From Adenophora triphylla var. japonica (Eukaryota > Streptophyta > Magnoliopsida > Asterales > Campanulaceae): a DNA stretch of 64,000 bases. This document shows positions 1 to 11,216 of this stretch, in pieces. Under the pieces are notes generated by a model, which worked only from the letters and a program-made list of their open reading frames with translations, was not told the origin of the DNA and did no database searches. Position 1 is the stretch's first letter, and each line of letters opens with the position of its first letter. The stretch lies in NCBI GenBank assembly GCA_022495995.1, contig JAFEMH010000337.1:186001-250000 (forward strand). Direction: 5' to 3'. Both the position numbers and the translations under genes were made by a program.

Positions 1-320
1 TACGTTTGACTGCCGGAGATTGATTTTTGATGAAAGATACGGGATCTCGTTATCTTTCTCAGGGAGATCGGTCTTACGTTTGACTGTCGGAGATTGATTT
101 TTGATGAAAGATACGGGATCCGTTATCTTTCTCGGGGAGATTGGTCTTACGTTTGACTGCCGGGGATTGATTTTTGATGAAAGATACGGGATCTCGTTAT
201 CTTTCTCAGGGAGATCGGTCTTACGTTTGACTGCCGGGAAGGATTTTGATGAAAGATACGAGATTTCGTTATCTTTCTCGGGGCACTCGGTCTTACGTTT
301 TACTGCCGGGAAGGATTTCC
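1..320. repeat. Tandem repeat, about 73-bp unit, 4 full copies plus a partial
   Basis: Units start at 1, 75, 148, 222 and 294, each opening TACGTTTGACTGCCGG and containing TTTTTGATGAAAGATACG. Spacing is 72-74 bp; the last unit is cut short near 320. It lies between the PMD promoter and the expected 3' LTR of Element 1, the place where the other elements here carry unrelated arrays. The array may extend beyond the window. Confidence 0.9.
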
Positions 321-420
321 TTGACAAGGGGCTGACTTTGGTTAACTCTGTCAAGTTGGGGACTGAATTGCAGAGTCCTGGAATTTTAAGGGGCAAAAGG
401 GTCATTTTGACCCTGACAAT

Positions 421-460
421 CCTATCCGCGCGGATAGGAGCGTGTTCCAGGGTTTTAAAT
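421..460 (+). promoter_or_regulatory. Promoter of antisense PMD gene: perfect 18-bp palindrome plus TATA-like box
   Basis: CCTATCCGCGCGGATAGG at 421-438 is a perfect palindrome, followed by TTTTAAAT at 453-460. A GA-rich leader (511-530) leads to the ATG at 600. The 12-bp core ATCCGCGCGGAT recurs before the DUF7745-like gene and in the LTR of the same element. Promoter function is inferred from position. Confidence 0.65.
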
Positions 461-599
461 GAGGGCCAACGCCCTTCCTCTTCCCTTGTCTGTTTTTACA
501 GAAAATTACGAGAGAGAGAGAGAGAGAAAAGTCAGAAAAAACCGCCATTGTTGGGCAAAAAAGCTTCGAAATCTTCCGATTTTTTTTGATTTTCGAGCA

Positions 600-3433
600 A
601 TGGAACACGGGGAAGGCGCTTTTCAAGGCCAAGGACGTGGCCCGGTGGCGGAGAGACGATTGGAGCTCGTCCGGATGAGGAGGCATTATACTCTTTCGCA
701 ATCGATTGCGGAGGAGCCATACCCCGATGCTTGGCAACATTGGGCCACCGATCCGAGTCTCCGAACGGTATACTTCGAATCTTTTCATTCCCTTTGTTGA
801 TTTCTTGTTTGAAATTTTGAATTTTGGGTGATTTTTGAATTTTTTTTTTTTTTGAAAATTCGAATGATTGATGTTCATTGTCTTGGATCTTGATTTTGAT
901 GCTTTGCATGTTATGAGTATATGAGTAACCCAAAATGTGCATTTTGCTTGGAGAAAGAATTGGCCTTTTCGCCATTTTTTTTTTGTAAATTCGAAAATTA
1001 TGAATTGTGACTTTGATTTTTTTTTTGAAATTGAATATTGATATTGATGAATGATGCAATGCATGCATTTTGTTTGGAAAGAATGGGCATTTTGCCAATA
1101 TGAGATGTATGTATGTTTAGGATTATTTTTTTTGAAAAGTGGGACGGATTTTTCCTTCCGTTGCATGTAAGATGGATGATATGCATGTATGCATTTTTTT
1201 TTTGAAAATGGGACGGAGTTTTATTTTCGTCGACTTCTTGTAGGATATGCATGTATGCATTTTTTTTTATTGAAAATTGTTGAATGGGATTTGCTGAAAA
1301 CTGTCTTTTCTGTGAGAAAAATGGGGCTATGTCTATTGCATGCCGTTATGCTGCTGAAATTTTTTTTTTAATGCATGTGAATGTTTTTTTTTTTGTGCAA
1401 ATGCAAATGCAATTTTTTTTTGACATTTTCTCTCTTTTTTTTTTTTGCAGGGCGGAAACCGTTTTGTGACGGAGCAGCTGAACAAAATGAAGACTCGAGG
1501 ATCAGTGGAGTCCGTAGTTGACCTGTGGGATCGGCTTCCGGATGTGGGCCGAGGAGCTTTGCCGAGTCCGAGACAGATTGTTGTTGAGACGGGGCTTTGG
1601 GAGTTCGTTGAGTGCTTGAGGGGGCTGGTCAAGTTCCCTAAGAGCAAGGGCCTGATGTTTGCTTTGGCGCAGCATTGGTGGGACGCGACCCACACCTTTC
1701 ACTTCTTCTGGGGCGAGGCTACGGTTACGCCCTCCGATTACGCTGCGATCACGGGCCTGTCCTTCAATGGACGCAGCATTGAGTGGCGGGATGGCTACAG
1801 CGATGCGGATCTACAGGCTCTTCTGGGATTTTCCCCTATTCCCAAAAAGGGGATGGGGATGGAGTATGCCGTGGTCTACGGTAAGATTGTGGAGACCATC
1901 GTGAGCTACGAGGCCGAGGAGGAGAGGATAGGCGCTGAGCAGATCGCTAGGGCCTTCTTGTGGTTTGCTTTTTCGAGCACCCTCTTTGGGCATGCTGAGG
2001 GGACGGCAGTCTTTGCCTTGCTGAGGTCCTTGGAGGACATGGAGACGGTCGGAGATGTCTCGTGGGGAGAGGCCGGGCTGGCAGAGCTTTACTTTGCTCT
2101 TGATAGGTACAGCCGGAAGGCTGTGAGCTCCTTGTCCTGCTTTGAGTTTGCCCTGGAGGTATAAGCTCTCTTTTTGCTTTCCCTCTTTTTTTGAGCACGC
2201 ACTTTCCTTTTGCATGGATTGATTGGATTTTTACCTTTCGCAGGTATGGGCGTTGGAGTTTTTCCACGTCAGGATGTGGCGGCACGGCGGAGTACGTCGG
2301 GCGTATCCGGCCATGCAGTCTTGGTCCAAGCATGCCCGGGAGAAGATAAGCTCCAGGGGGCGTACGACTCTCAGGTACGCGGATTGCCTTCCTTTGACGG
2401 AGGCCGAGACGGATGAGGGGATGATATTCTTCCCCCGGGATCGCTTCGAGGTGGCGCACTGAAGGGCGCCGAGATTTGGACTGTGCAGCGGAGGATTATG
2501 AGAGGTCTGACCTGCGATGCATATTATCTGGGAGAGAGGGTGACGCGCCAGCATGGCGTGAATTCGCCTTTGAGGACACCGGTGGAGCCTCCCGCCGATA
2601 TGATGCACCCGAGCGATCGGTCCGTGACCTGGGATGATTACCGAGCCGGCCAGCACTTCTCGGATTTCGTGGCGATTGAGCCATATGCGAAATTCGTCTT
2701 GAGGAGGCTGAGGATGCCTCAGGTTCTGGATAGAGAGGGGCTTGGGATCCCGCGGTACCCTCGGACGGATTTTTCATATATCCAGGATGGGGTCCGATTG
2801 AGGGTGCAGATCCCTCAGCCTGAGCGGCTTCCACGAGCTTTCCGGCCTCGTCCGGGTATGAAGGTATGGCTTCACCTTTCTTTTTTTTTTCTTTTGTTTC
2901 ATCATCTTTAGCATCACTTCCTTTTTTGACGCTTTTGCTTTTGTGCAGTTTTCGGAGGTGGTCGTCGAGAAGCTGACGAAGCAAGTGATCGGAGCCAAGA
3001 GATTCATCAGGAGGATGGTCGCTTGCGGGGCTCCTCAGGCTAGAGCGAGGCGACCACGGCCGGCGCCTGTCAGATGGGAGGCTTCCCCTATTCGCTCAGA
3101 GACTTCTTCAGAGACTCCTCTGTCTCCTCTCCTTGATCCCCGCGCGGTGCTGCCTTCGGATCACGTCATTCTCGGGGATCCACACGGGCAGGGACACGTA
3201 TGGCAGCATGGCGGGTCGTCTTCGTACGTCCAGGAGTCCGACGCCTTCACCTTCGGATACGATTTTTCGCAGATCTCGGCTTGCCCTATCAGAGCGTACC
3301 GGTTGGTCCTGATGAGCCTCTTTCTGGAGACGAGGACGATTCTGAGCCCGAGATTTACAGGGCTCCTGAGGAGGCGGGCCCGAGTCGCAAGAGGGGCCGG
3401 GGCGGTACATCGGGCGCTAGAGACTCCGATTGA
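600..3433 (+). CDS. Plant mobile domain (PMD/MAIN-like) protein, four exons, antisense gene of Element 1
   Basis: Exons 600-767, 1451-2158, 2244-2863 and 2949-3433 join in phase 0 with GT...AG borders and T-rich acceptors (TTTTTGCAG, TTTCGCAG, TTGTGCAG). Exon 2 carries the PMD core: HWWDATHTFHF near 1672-1704, then GEATVTPSDYAAITGL, and a FLWFAFSSTLFGH segment. PMD proteins are plant proteins related to MAIN and to the aminotransferase-like domain, often found in transposons and linked to silencing; no reaction is established. The tail is acidic then basic (GPSRKRGRGG), which would suit a nuclear protein. Two frame breaks are seen, near 2460 (stop at 2460-2462, reading resumes as EIWTVQRR) and near 3280, so this copy may be recently dead or contain sequence errors. 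Intron 1 (683 bp) is T-rich with repeated ATGCATGTATGCAT. Elements 2 and 3 carry the same gene in the same place. Confidence 0.7.
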
Positions 3434-3779
3434 TTTTTTTTTTCTTTTGAGATTTGAGATTGAGATTGAGATTGAGATTTGTACAGCTTATGCACATTTT
3501 TTTCCTCCTTTTTTTGGGATGTAATAATTTAGGATTTTATTAATGTTTGTTTGTTCTTTTTTTTGGAATGTAATAATTTAGGATTTTATTTTATGAATGC
3601 AATGCAGTATGAATGCAGTGTTGCATGAGCCTTGGTTTTTTTTTTTTTTGCAAGGGTGTTTGGTATATGGACTGGTTTGGGGAGGTTTTTGCACAGGTTT
3701 CGAGCAACCGGGACGGAATATTCCTCTTTTGGTGTAGCAGCTTGGACTGTTGCAGATTTTTCTGATGGAAAACAAACAT
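3434..3779 (+). other. Non-coding stretch between PMD gene and DUF7745-like promoter
   Basis: Holds GAGATT repeats (3450-3478), poly-T runs and a near-exact duplication of a 24-bp AT-rich block (3518-3541 and 3567-3590). It probably contains the PMD 3' UTR and polyadenylation region. No gene seen. Confidence 0.5.
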
Positions 3780-3791
3780 ATCCGCGCGGAT
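3780..3791 (+). promoter_or_regulatory. Palindrome ATCCGCGCGGAT upstream of the DUF7745-like gene (Element 1)
   Basis: A perfect 12-bp palindrome 127 bp before the ATG at 3918. It has the same core as at 421-438 and 31627-31638, the other two promoters of this element. A TATA box is not clear; TTTAATTTT near 3820 is the best candidate. Confidence 0.6.
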
Positions 3792-3917
3792 GGGGTCCTG
3801 CATCTGACATTGTCCTTTAATTTTGCTTCAGATCTGGTCTCACTTTATTTCAAATTCAAATATCCTCTTCAACCTCCAGTCCAAACAGCCATTTTCGGGG
3901 AGAAAGAGAGAAAAACC

Positions 3918-5420
3918 ATGGAAAACTTTAGAAAAGCTCCATCAAAATTGTCCCAAGAATCCCAAATGTCATTCTTCGACAAGTTCAAGGATTGGTCTCG
4001 GGAGATTATGCATGAGAGGAGGTCCTTCTTTGAAGAAAGGTACAAGGTGAAGTGCTTATGGTCTCTCAAGGAATTGATTCCGGATTACAGTCTTTTGAGG
4101 GCTTCTTCCTCATTTTGGGATACTAGGAGGCATGTCTTTTGCCTTTCCTTCAACGAGATTGTTCCGACTGTCGAAGAGTTTCGGGCCTTGCTTGGTGGTC
4201 CGGAGGTGGAAGAGATAGCGGTTCCTTTGCCCGGAGGGGCTTCTTTTGTTGACAGATTGTGCGTCCTCCTTCATCTTTCCCCGGAGGAAGCGCAAGGTAT
4301 GATCCGCGGTCCCGATCATTTCGATATTTCCGGTCTTCCCGACAGATTTAGGGGCCTAGGCTTGGATGATGCCTATTGGGATGCCTTTGCACTTTGTATG
4401 TTTGGCACCCTGTTCATGGTCTATTCCTTTGGGATTTGCCATCGGTCTTTGCTGGATGTTGTCGTTCACTGTCGCCTGGGCAGAGATGTCGTTCCTTTGA
4501 TTTTGGGAGAGACTTTTCATGCTCTCGATAGGCTGGCTACCGGAAGACGGTATATGCACGGGGGCAGCCCGTTCCTCTTGACCCTGTGGCTGATGGAGCG
4601 TTTGGGGATTCTTCGGGAAACTCCCGACATGATCAAGCCTTGGACATTTGCCAGGAGGGGGGTTGCTGTGGATTTCGATGATCAGGGCTCATGGGAGCGT
4701 TGGATGGCTGGTCTCCGGACAGAAGATATCAGATGGTCAGTGCCTTGTTGGCGGGTGGAGACTCGCAGAGTGCTTCAGGATGGGTCTCATGTGGTCATGC
4801 TTCCGGGGCTTTCTCAGTCCAGCTTCTATATTCCGGCTTTAGTTCTGAGACAGTTTGGCCTGGAGCAGGTTCCTTTGGGGGACTTTGATGATATAGCCAC
4901 CAGGGTGGTGGCTCCTGTTTCTATGGATGATCCCTCAGTGTTTCCATTTCTTTCCCGAGCATGGAGGTATGATGCCTTTCCTCCTCGGGTCATTCTCAGG
5001 CGTCCGAGACCGGTGTTCCTGACCACTTGGTACCTGGATTGGTATGAGAGGCATTTAGGAGAGACTCAGATGGCTATTTTGAGACGGCGTGAGGCCATTG
5101 TGGGTGCGGAGGACCCGAATGTTTCTGAGAGGAGGAGGGCCGAGGCGAGGGCCAACCCTCATGATAGGAGTGGAGACGCTGTGACCGATTATGAGGCTTA
5201 CGTCAAGAGACAGGAGAGGAGGGCTCCTATGCTACCAGCTAGGCTACAGGAGATGAGAGATGACGCTAGGGCTACTAAGGCCCTGACAGAGGCTGGTTTG
5301 ATAGATCCTGTTCCTATACCAGAGCTTGGTAGGAGAAACACTGACATTTTTCCTGTTCAGAAAAAGAAGACTCGAAGGGGGAAGAAGAGGGGAGAGGCCA
5401 GTACGAGTGGCTTGGAGTGA
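3918..5420 (+). CDS. DUF7745-like retrotransposon accessory protein, intact, antisense gene of Element 1
   Basis: An uninterrupted 500-residue frame from ATG 3918 (context AAAAACCATGG) to TGA 5420. Upstream in-frame codons exist, but MENFRKAP is chosen because the Element 2 and 4 copies also begin near here. Key conserved blocks: SSFWDTRRHVF, then NEIVPTVEEFRALLGGPEVE (residues ~80-100), VVPLILGETFHALDRLA mid-protein, and LTTWYLDWYERH in the C-terminal third. The tail KKKTRRGKKRGE resembles a nuclear localisation signal. The FxxxxxVPTxEEFxxLLG pattern recalls the plant family DUF7745, which has no known function; the assignment is from memory of the family. The gene converges on pol, the two stops lying 480 bp apart. 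It is the only fully open copy of four in the window, although the pol beside it is broken. Confidence 0.75.
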   Translation: MENFRKAPSKLSQESQMSFFDKFKDWSREIMHERRSFFEERYKVKCLWSLKELIPDYSLLRASSSFWDTRRHVFCLSFNEIVPTVEEFRALLGGPEVEEIAVPLPGGASFVDRLCVLLHLSPEEAQGMIRGPDHFDISGLPDRFRGLGLDDAYWDAFALCMFGTLFMVYSFGICHRSLLDVVVHCRLGRDVVPLILGETFHALDRLATGRRYMHGGSPFLLTLWLMERLGILRETPDMIKPWTFARRGVAVDFDDQGSWERWMAGLRTEDIRWSVPCWRVETRRVLQDGSHVVMLPGLSQSSFYIPALVLRQFGLEQVPLGDFDDIATRVVAPVSMDDPSVFPFLSRAWRYDAFPPRVILRRPRPVFLTTWYLDWYERHLGETQMAILRRREAIVGAEDPNVSERRRAEARANPHDRSGDAVTDYEAYVKRQERRAPMLPARLQEMRDDARATKALTEAGLIDPVPIPELGRRNTDIFPVQKKKTRRGKKRGEASTSGLE

Positions 5421-5897
5421 CTCTGAGGTTTCCGAGTATCCCTTTCTTGTCATGGCAGACACATTAATTTGATTATGTATCTTAATTTTCTTTTAGCAGG
5501 TTGCCAGTTGTAGGAATGAATCGGGCTTAGACTCATCAAAGAGCTTTTAATTTGTAATGAATATTTGAATTGCTTTAAAGTTTTTCGAGACGCTTTCATG
5601 GTCTGATCAATTGTACTGATGCCAAAGTATGGCTTTTATTTGTGTTTTAGACCGAACCATTTCCGGCTGCCTACGTTCCCCTCATTTTGAGGAGCTCAGG
5701 TCTTCGTAGTTCAACCTGATTTTTTTTTTGTTGTTGTTTTTTTTTTTTTTTTTGTTGTTTTTTTTTTTTTGTGTTTTTTTTTTGTTTTTTTGTGCAACCC
5801 TGTTTTTTACCTAGGCCGCCCTTCTTGGGTTTTCAACCTAGTTGGGTATTACTCTTTTAGCACTCTTTTTTTTTTGACTTCTTCTTTTTTTTTTGTT
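5421..5897. other. Convergent intergenic spacer between DUF7745-like gene and pol
   Basis: Contains long T runs (5720-5780, 5866-5895) that would serve as A-rich 3' ends for the minus-strand pol transcript. It also holds the conserved post-pol motif listed separately. No gene seen. Confidence 0.5.
5649..5718 (-). other. Conserved post-pol motif (GAACTACG ... AACGTAGGC), Element 1 copy
   Basis: On the minus strand: TTGAACTACGAAGACCTGAG, then AGGGGAACGTAGGCAGCC about 20 bp on, then GGTTCGGTCT. The arms CTACG and CGTAG can pair. The same block follows pol in Elements 2, 3 and 4. Confidence 0.6.
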
Positions 5898-8800
5898 TTA
5901 CGCGTAGTATCTGCGCAGCTTGTCACCATTCACTGGGTGTACAAAGGGATTCCCGTCGAGGTCTGCAAGTTGCATGGCTCCTCCGGAGAAGATCTTCTGG
6001 ACGACGTATGACCCGACCCATACAGGCTCCCATTTGCCGAGGGGGTTGATACGGACTGGGGGCTTTTCTTTCAAAACGAGATCACCTTCTCGGATCTCCC
6101 GATGCTTTACTTTCTTGTCGAAGGCTCTGGCCATTCTTCCCTGGTAGGCTCGGATGTGTTCCATGGCCTTCAGTCGGCGTTCATCTAGTAGGGCCAGTTC
6201 ATCATGGCGACTCTGGAGCCATTCGACCTCGTTGATCTGGCTTTCCAACAGTATACGGAGCGAGGGTATTTCCAGCTCGATTGGGAGTACGGCTTCCATT
6301 CCGTATGTGAGGGCAAACGGTGTTTCCCCAGTTGCCGTTCGACCGATGTTACGTAGCCCCAGAGTGCCAGGTGTAACTTCTCGGGCCAATCTCTGCCTTG
6401 GACAGCCATTTTCCGGATGATATTTTCCAGAGTCTTGTTTGCCGCTTCGACGGCTCCGTTGGTTTGGGGCCTGTAAGGAGATGACTTGTGACGGGTTATT
6501 CGGAATTCTGCGGCACTGTCGCATTCCCCTTCGAAGTGGGATCCATTATCTCGAAATGATTTCGGCCGGCAACCCATATCTGCACATGATGTTCTCTTTG
6601 ATGAAGAGGACAACTTTCTTTGGGTTGAGGATTTTGTAGGACTTGGCTTCAACCCACTTGGTGAAATAATCCACAGCTACCAGGGACGAACTCGTGGCCG
6701 TTCTTGCTGATGGTGTGATTTTTCCTATGACATCAATTCCCCAAGTGACGAAAGGCCAAGGGGTTGTCATGCGGTATAACTCGTGAGGAGGCAAGTGATT
6801 AAGATTTGAGTATCGGCCGACATTTGTCGCAGCTTTTGACGAACCGGATGCGGTCGGCTTCCATGGAGATCCAAAATACCCCATTCTCGGCATGATTTGC
6901 ATCGAGCTCGAGCATTCATGTGAGGGCCGCAGTACCACCATGTATTTCTTTCATGAGTTCGGTAGCCTCTTGTTTGCCGATACATCGCAGGAGGGGGCCT
7001 TGATAACGCTTTTTGTATAACATGTTTCCCAAAAGAACATAATGGGAGGCGAGCCGCTTCAGTGGCGAGAGACTTTTCGCTTTGATTCCTTCTTTATATT
7101 CCCCATCTTCATTTTTGAAAGAGGCCTCGCCATCCTTCGAGTACCGGTAGATCTGAGTGTACCGGGGATCATTGGCGGTTCGGCTTACGCTTTGATTTCA
7201 AAGCAATAAGCGGGATTTTCTCTTCTACCGACTACGAATGGTTTGACGGACTTCCCTTCGGGTATTTCAACGAGGGAGGCCAGCGTTGCGCAGCATCTGC
7301 AATCTGCTGCGATCTCTGGGCAAGTAATGAAAGCCGATCTCTTTGAATTGAGTTACTAACTCTTCCATGTAAGTGGGATATTTCGTAGACCCGGGTCCAC
7401 GGTCTTCCATTTGTTAGAGACCTGATTGATGATGAGTGCGAGTCACCATACACCTCCAATTCCTTGATATTTCTTTCAAGGGCGGCTTCCAACCCGGCTA
7501 TGCAAGCTTCATATTCAAGCGGCGTTGTTGGTGACTTCGAAGTTCGGCCTTACTGCTATGGGGGTGTGTTCGTCGGCAGGATCGACCGAAGCATTCCTAT
7601 CCCGTTCCCCTTTTGTTTGACGCCCCGTCGAAGAAGAGTTGACAGCGATTTTCTCCTTCTAGAGCGAAGATTCCATCATCGGGAAATTGAGGTTCAGTGT
7701 CCTCGGGACTCATCACTTGGGAAATCGGCCGATGTTCTGCCATTATGCATCCTTTTACGGATTTCCTTGAAACATAAGTGATGTCATATTCGGCCAAAAA
7801 GAACGACCATTTTGCCAACCTCATGGAGATGGAAGGCTTGTCGAACGGATATTTGATGGGGTCTATTCTTGAGACAAGATGTATCGGGTGAGGCGCATGT
7901 AGTGTTTCAACTTTCCCACTACCCGAGACCAAACTGCGCAAGTCTTCTCGCAAGCGAGTAATTGAGTTCGCTTCCTTGGAGCTTTACGCTACGAAATAGA
8001 TGGCATTTTCGACTTTGGAATCTTTCTTCTCTTGAGCTAGCATAGCCCCAATTCTTTGTATCCGTGATAGTTAGATATAGCAAGAGTAGCTTTTGCCGAT
8101 GTGGTGGCCAGAGAATTGGGGGATTCACAAGGTATGCCTTGATCTGTTCAAAGGCAAGCTGACATTCTGGGGTCCATTCTGTGTAGGCATTTTTCTTCAT
8201 CAACTTGAAGATCGGCTCGCAGATCGAGGTCAGCTGATTTACAAAGCGGCTTATGTATTGCGATCTTCCCATAAAGGATTTCACTTGTCGGTGTCCGTGG
8301 CGGCTTCATTTCAACTATCGCCTTGATTTTACGGGGATCTACTTCGATTCCCCGTTCTGTCACCATGTATCCTAGCACCTTACCTCGTCTTACACCGAAA
8401 GTGCACTTGGCTGGATTCAGTCTCATGTTGTGATCTCGGAGGCGGCCGAAGAATTTTCTCAAATCAACAAAGTGCTGGCCATCTGATCCTCTGGAATGTA
8501 TTATCATGTCGTCCACATAGACCTCAATTTCTTTATGGATCATGTCATGGAACAGGGCTGTAGCTACCCTTTGGTACGTAGCCCCAGCATTCTTTATTCC
8601 GAATGGCATGACCGTGTAGCAGTATGTGCCCCAAGGGGTTGTGAAGGCTGTTTTGGGTTGATCTTCTTCTGCCATTTTGATTTGGTTGTAGCCGGCAAAA
8701 CCGTCGACGAAGGATTTGACTTCATGGTTGGCCGTGGAATCTACCAAAATGTCGATGTTTGGCGGGAAATCGTCTTTTGACTGGCTTTGTTCAAGTCTCT

Positions 8801-9776
8801 GAAGTCTACGCAAAGACACCGGATCTTTCCGTTGGCCTTGGTCACCGTTACTATGTTGGAAAGCCATGTAGGGTATTCAATGACCACGATGAATCCCGCC
8901 CGAGCATCTTTTCTATCTCCTCTTTCACTTGTAGGGACCATTCGGGCTTAATTCTTCTTAGCTTCGTTTCTTGGCTTGACTTAAGGTCGAGCGGTATTCG
9001 GTGCTCAACTATGGAAGGATCGAGGCCTGGCATATCTTTATAGGACCATGCGAACACATCCACAAATTCTTTTAGCAGCTCGATTAGGGCATCCCTTTCA
9101 GTCCCTTCGAAGAAACTACCAATCTGCGTCTCTTTAGGCTCTTCCGCAGTTCCCAGATTCACACTCGTCAAAATCTCTTCGGCAGCTTGGGCTCGATTTT
9201 CCTCTTTCCGGACAACCTGCTTAAAGATTTCTTTGATATATTGTTCATTTAATGTGTCTGCTTCTTCATCTAGTGAATCGTTATTAACTGTTTTTAGATT
9301 ATTAGTTAATTCATCATTAGTTAAAGTGGCAATTAAGGGATACTCAGAAAGGTTCATCATTTCATTGAAGACGAAAGGGAATACAACGTTCGCTACAGAC
9401 TCGTAGTCTTCAGGCGTAAGGCCATTGGACGACTCGAGAGACTCGAACTCAACAATGAGAGACTCGGAGGACTTTACAAAGGTTGACACGAAAGGACGGG
9501 GGACCAATCCAAGCTTGGTGATCATTTCCTCTTTGGTCGCGGACGGGCCTGAGAGAGTTTCCCAATTCTTTAGCGGCATCGCTGTCGGTGGCTTCACAAC
9601 TCGGGAAAGGCATGGTCTCTGTGCTCCCTCCTCAGTCGTTGCTATCATCTCTTTGTCTGAACCAGAATCAATTGTGTTTGGCGCCTGAAAGCTGAGCATG
9701 TGGATGTAGGGACCTTCCTCAATCCTGGGGATTTCCATTTCGTCACAATCTGACCGCTCAATCCAGATGTAAGGAC
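5898..9776 (-). pseudogene. pol: pol of Element 1 (RT, two RNase H domains, integrase), frame-broken
   Basis: Minus strand, read from 9776 down. A pre-RT region (GTERDALIELLKEFVDVFAW, 9795-8851) leads to RT with FTTPWGTYCYTVMPFG and the catalytic YVDDM near 8520. A Ty3-type RNase H (8284-7600) and an archaeal-type RNase H (LFFDGASNKRG near 7640; AALERNIKELEVYGDS near 7480) follow. The integrase zinc domain and core (WGIDVIGK, YFTKWVEAKSY; 6941-6546) and C-terminus (6524-5898) complete it. Two RNase H domains mark the Tat lineage. At least six frame changes break it, several where a former CAG/CTG seems altered (for example the DDFPPNID site near 8765, where LPNID is expected). The N-terminal side continues at 26580 beyond Element 2. 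Confidence 0.85.
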
Positions 9777-9781
9777 GTATT
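9777..9781. repeat. Target-site duplication GTATT, left copy (Element 2)
   Basis: GTATT directly before the LTR start TGTAAGTACC at 9782; the same five bases follow the right LTR at 26575-26579. Confidence 0.9.
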
Positions 9782-9976
9782 TGTAAGTACCCCAATCTGG
9801 ATCACACCCTTTCAAACACACGGGAAACACCGCAGACTCATCAACACAGTCTCGACGACCCCTCTCACTCAAAACCCTCTCTAAACCCCCAACCAAACCA
9901 AGGGAGGAGCCTTCCTGGGATAAAAAGGGACAAAAGGACCTTTCGGGAATTTTCAGGAAATTGGGAAAGCAATATT

Positions 9977-10255
9977 GGTCCGTACGGACCTCTTTATTGT
10001 CATAATTACTGAATCTTCTTAAAGTCCACAATATTCCCTCAAATCCCGGAAGAAATGATTACCCACATGCTTAGTTGGTCCGTACGGACCTCTTTGCATG
10101 CAAGATGGTCCGTACGGACCTTGTTGCTCAGGGGACACCATAATTGCAAATATTCCTCCATCATCACAGATTCCCTCAAATCGAGGAAAACCAAAATACT
10201 GGATTACTGTGAGGTCCGTACGGACCTCTTTGCACCTAATCGGGCACTATAAATA
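9977..10255 (+). promoter_or_regulatory. U3 promoter of Element 2 left LTR: four palindromes and TATAAATA
   Basis: GGTCCGTACGGACC at 9977-9990, 10077-10090, 10107-10120 and 10213-10226; three are followed by TCTTT and two by TCTTTGCA. TATAAATA at 10248-10255 lies 21 bp after the last site. All four are perfect 14-bp palindromes. Confidence 0.8.
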
Positions 10256-10777
10256 GAGGGCTCCCCTCCTCATTTTCACACACCTCCCACTTCTCTCTTC
10301 CTCCCTAGGCCTTCCGGCTTCCCTCTAAGTCCTTCCGAGGCATTCCCGCCCTTTCGGATCCTTCCGAGGCCTTCCGAGCCCCCTCGTGGTGCTCCGAAGC
10401 CTCCCCGAGCGCTCCCGAGACGCTCCCGCGCTGCCCCGAGGCACTCTCGAGGTACTCGAGGCCCCTCGTGGTACTCCGAGGCCTCGCTCGGTCTTTCCAC
10501 GGTGTCCCGCTCTTTCCGAGTCAAACCGGCGATCCCAAACCACGCCGAAACTCGCCCGAGTGACTCCCGCCACCACAACGCACGCCGAACCTCTCGCCCG
10601 AGTGATCCCGACGATCCCCACGCACGCCGAACCTCTCGCCCGAACGCAGCCACAACCTCAACTCACGCCGAAACTCCGTCCGCGTACAACCGGCATCTCC
10701 CGAAGCAATCCCGATCCGCACCGAACGCTACTCCGACCTCAAACACTATTCCCCGGCGGAAGACGTACACGAACCAA

Positions 10778-10790
10778 CATTGGTAAGGCT
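10778..10790 (+). other. Putative 5' splice donor in LTR leader (Element 2)
   Basis: CAACATTG|GTAAGGC with GT at 10783-10784, about 500 bp after the TATA box. The same context occurs in the right LTR (about 26160) and in Element 5 (minus strand, about 57948). Elements 1, 3 and 4 have GTAA donors at a similar place. Splicing is inferred only. Confidence 0.35.
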
Positions 10791-11198
10791 TCCTTCCATT
10801 ACTATTTCAATACATTTCCATACATAGCATACAATGTAGACATCCGATACAAAGATGCATTTTTAAAAAGCACACACACACACACACAACATTTAAAGGA
10901 TATTAGGGTATCCGAAAGACTCGTTTACGAGGCTACTCGGGTGAGCTCTAATATTCTAATATTCTCTTCCCGAGGAGTCATCTCGACCTCCGAACTCAAA
11001 ATCTCATCACACAAAAACAGCTTTAAAATTATCTTTAAACCGATGCCCTTTTTCAATGTTTTGGGCTTAATAAAAACGGCGTGGCGACTCTACAAATGCG
11101 AAAACAAACGGCGAGACACCTCCAACGCGAAAAACGCCGCAAAGCGGGAAATGCCAGATGCCGGGCCGCGAAGCCCGCTCGGATCCGGGCTATTTCGC

Positions 11199-11216
11199 TT
11201 GGCGACTCACTGGGAA
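11199..11216 (+). other. Primer binding site of Element 2
   Basis: TTGGCGACTCACTGGGA begins two bases after the LTR end. The related sites in Elements 1 and 5 read TGGCGACTCCGCTGGGGAC and TGGCGACTCTGCTGGGGAC. Tat/Ogre elements commonly use a tRNA-Arg type primer of this form (family knowledge). Confidence 0.75.

Larger units (their letters stand above)
9782..11197 (+). repeat. 5' LTR of Element 2
   Basis: Starts TGTAAGTACCCC, aligns end to end with 25160-26574, and is followed by a primer site. The last base is G where the right LTR has the usual A (TTTCA). It contains four GGTCCGTACGGACC palindromes, a TATA box, a C/G-rich leader with many CCGAG repeats, a CA microsatellite (about 10870-10888) and an internal GTGGCGACTC near 11080. 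Confidence 0.92.

Noticed and set aside
402..1166. Minus-strand frames in the first 1.2 kb
   Set aside because: Lys-rich translation of T-runs in intron 1 and the leader of the PMD gene; no conservation in other copies.
600..3433. PMD gene taken as an ordinary host gene
   Set aside because: Homologues stand in the same slot of Elements 2 and 3, beside the same partner gene and promoter palindrome, so it belongs to the element.
7464..9688. Plus-strand frames across pol of Element 1
   Set aside because: Shadows of the minus-strand RT/RNase H coding region.
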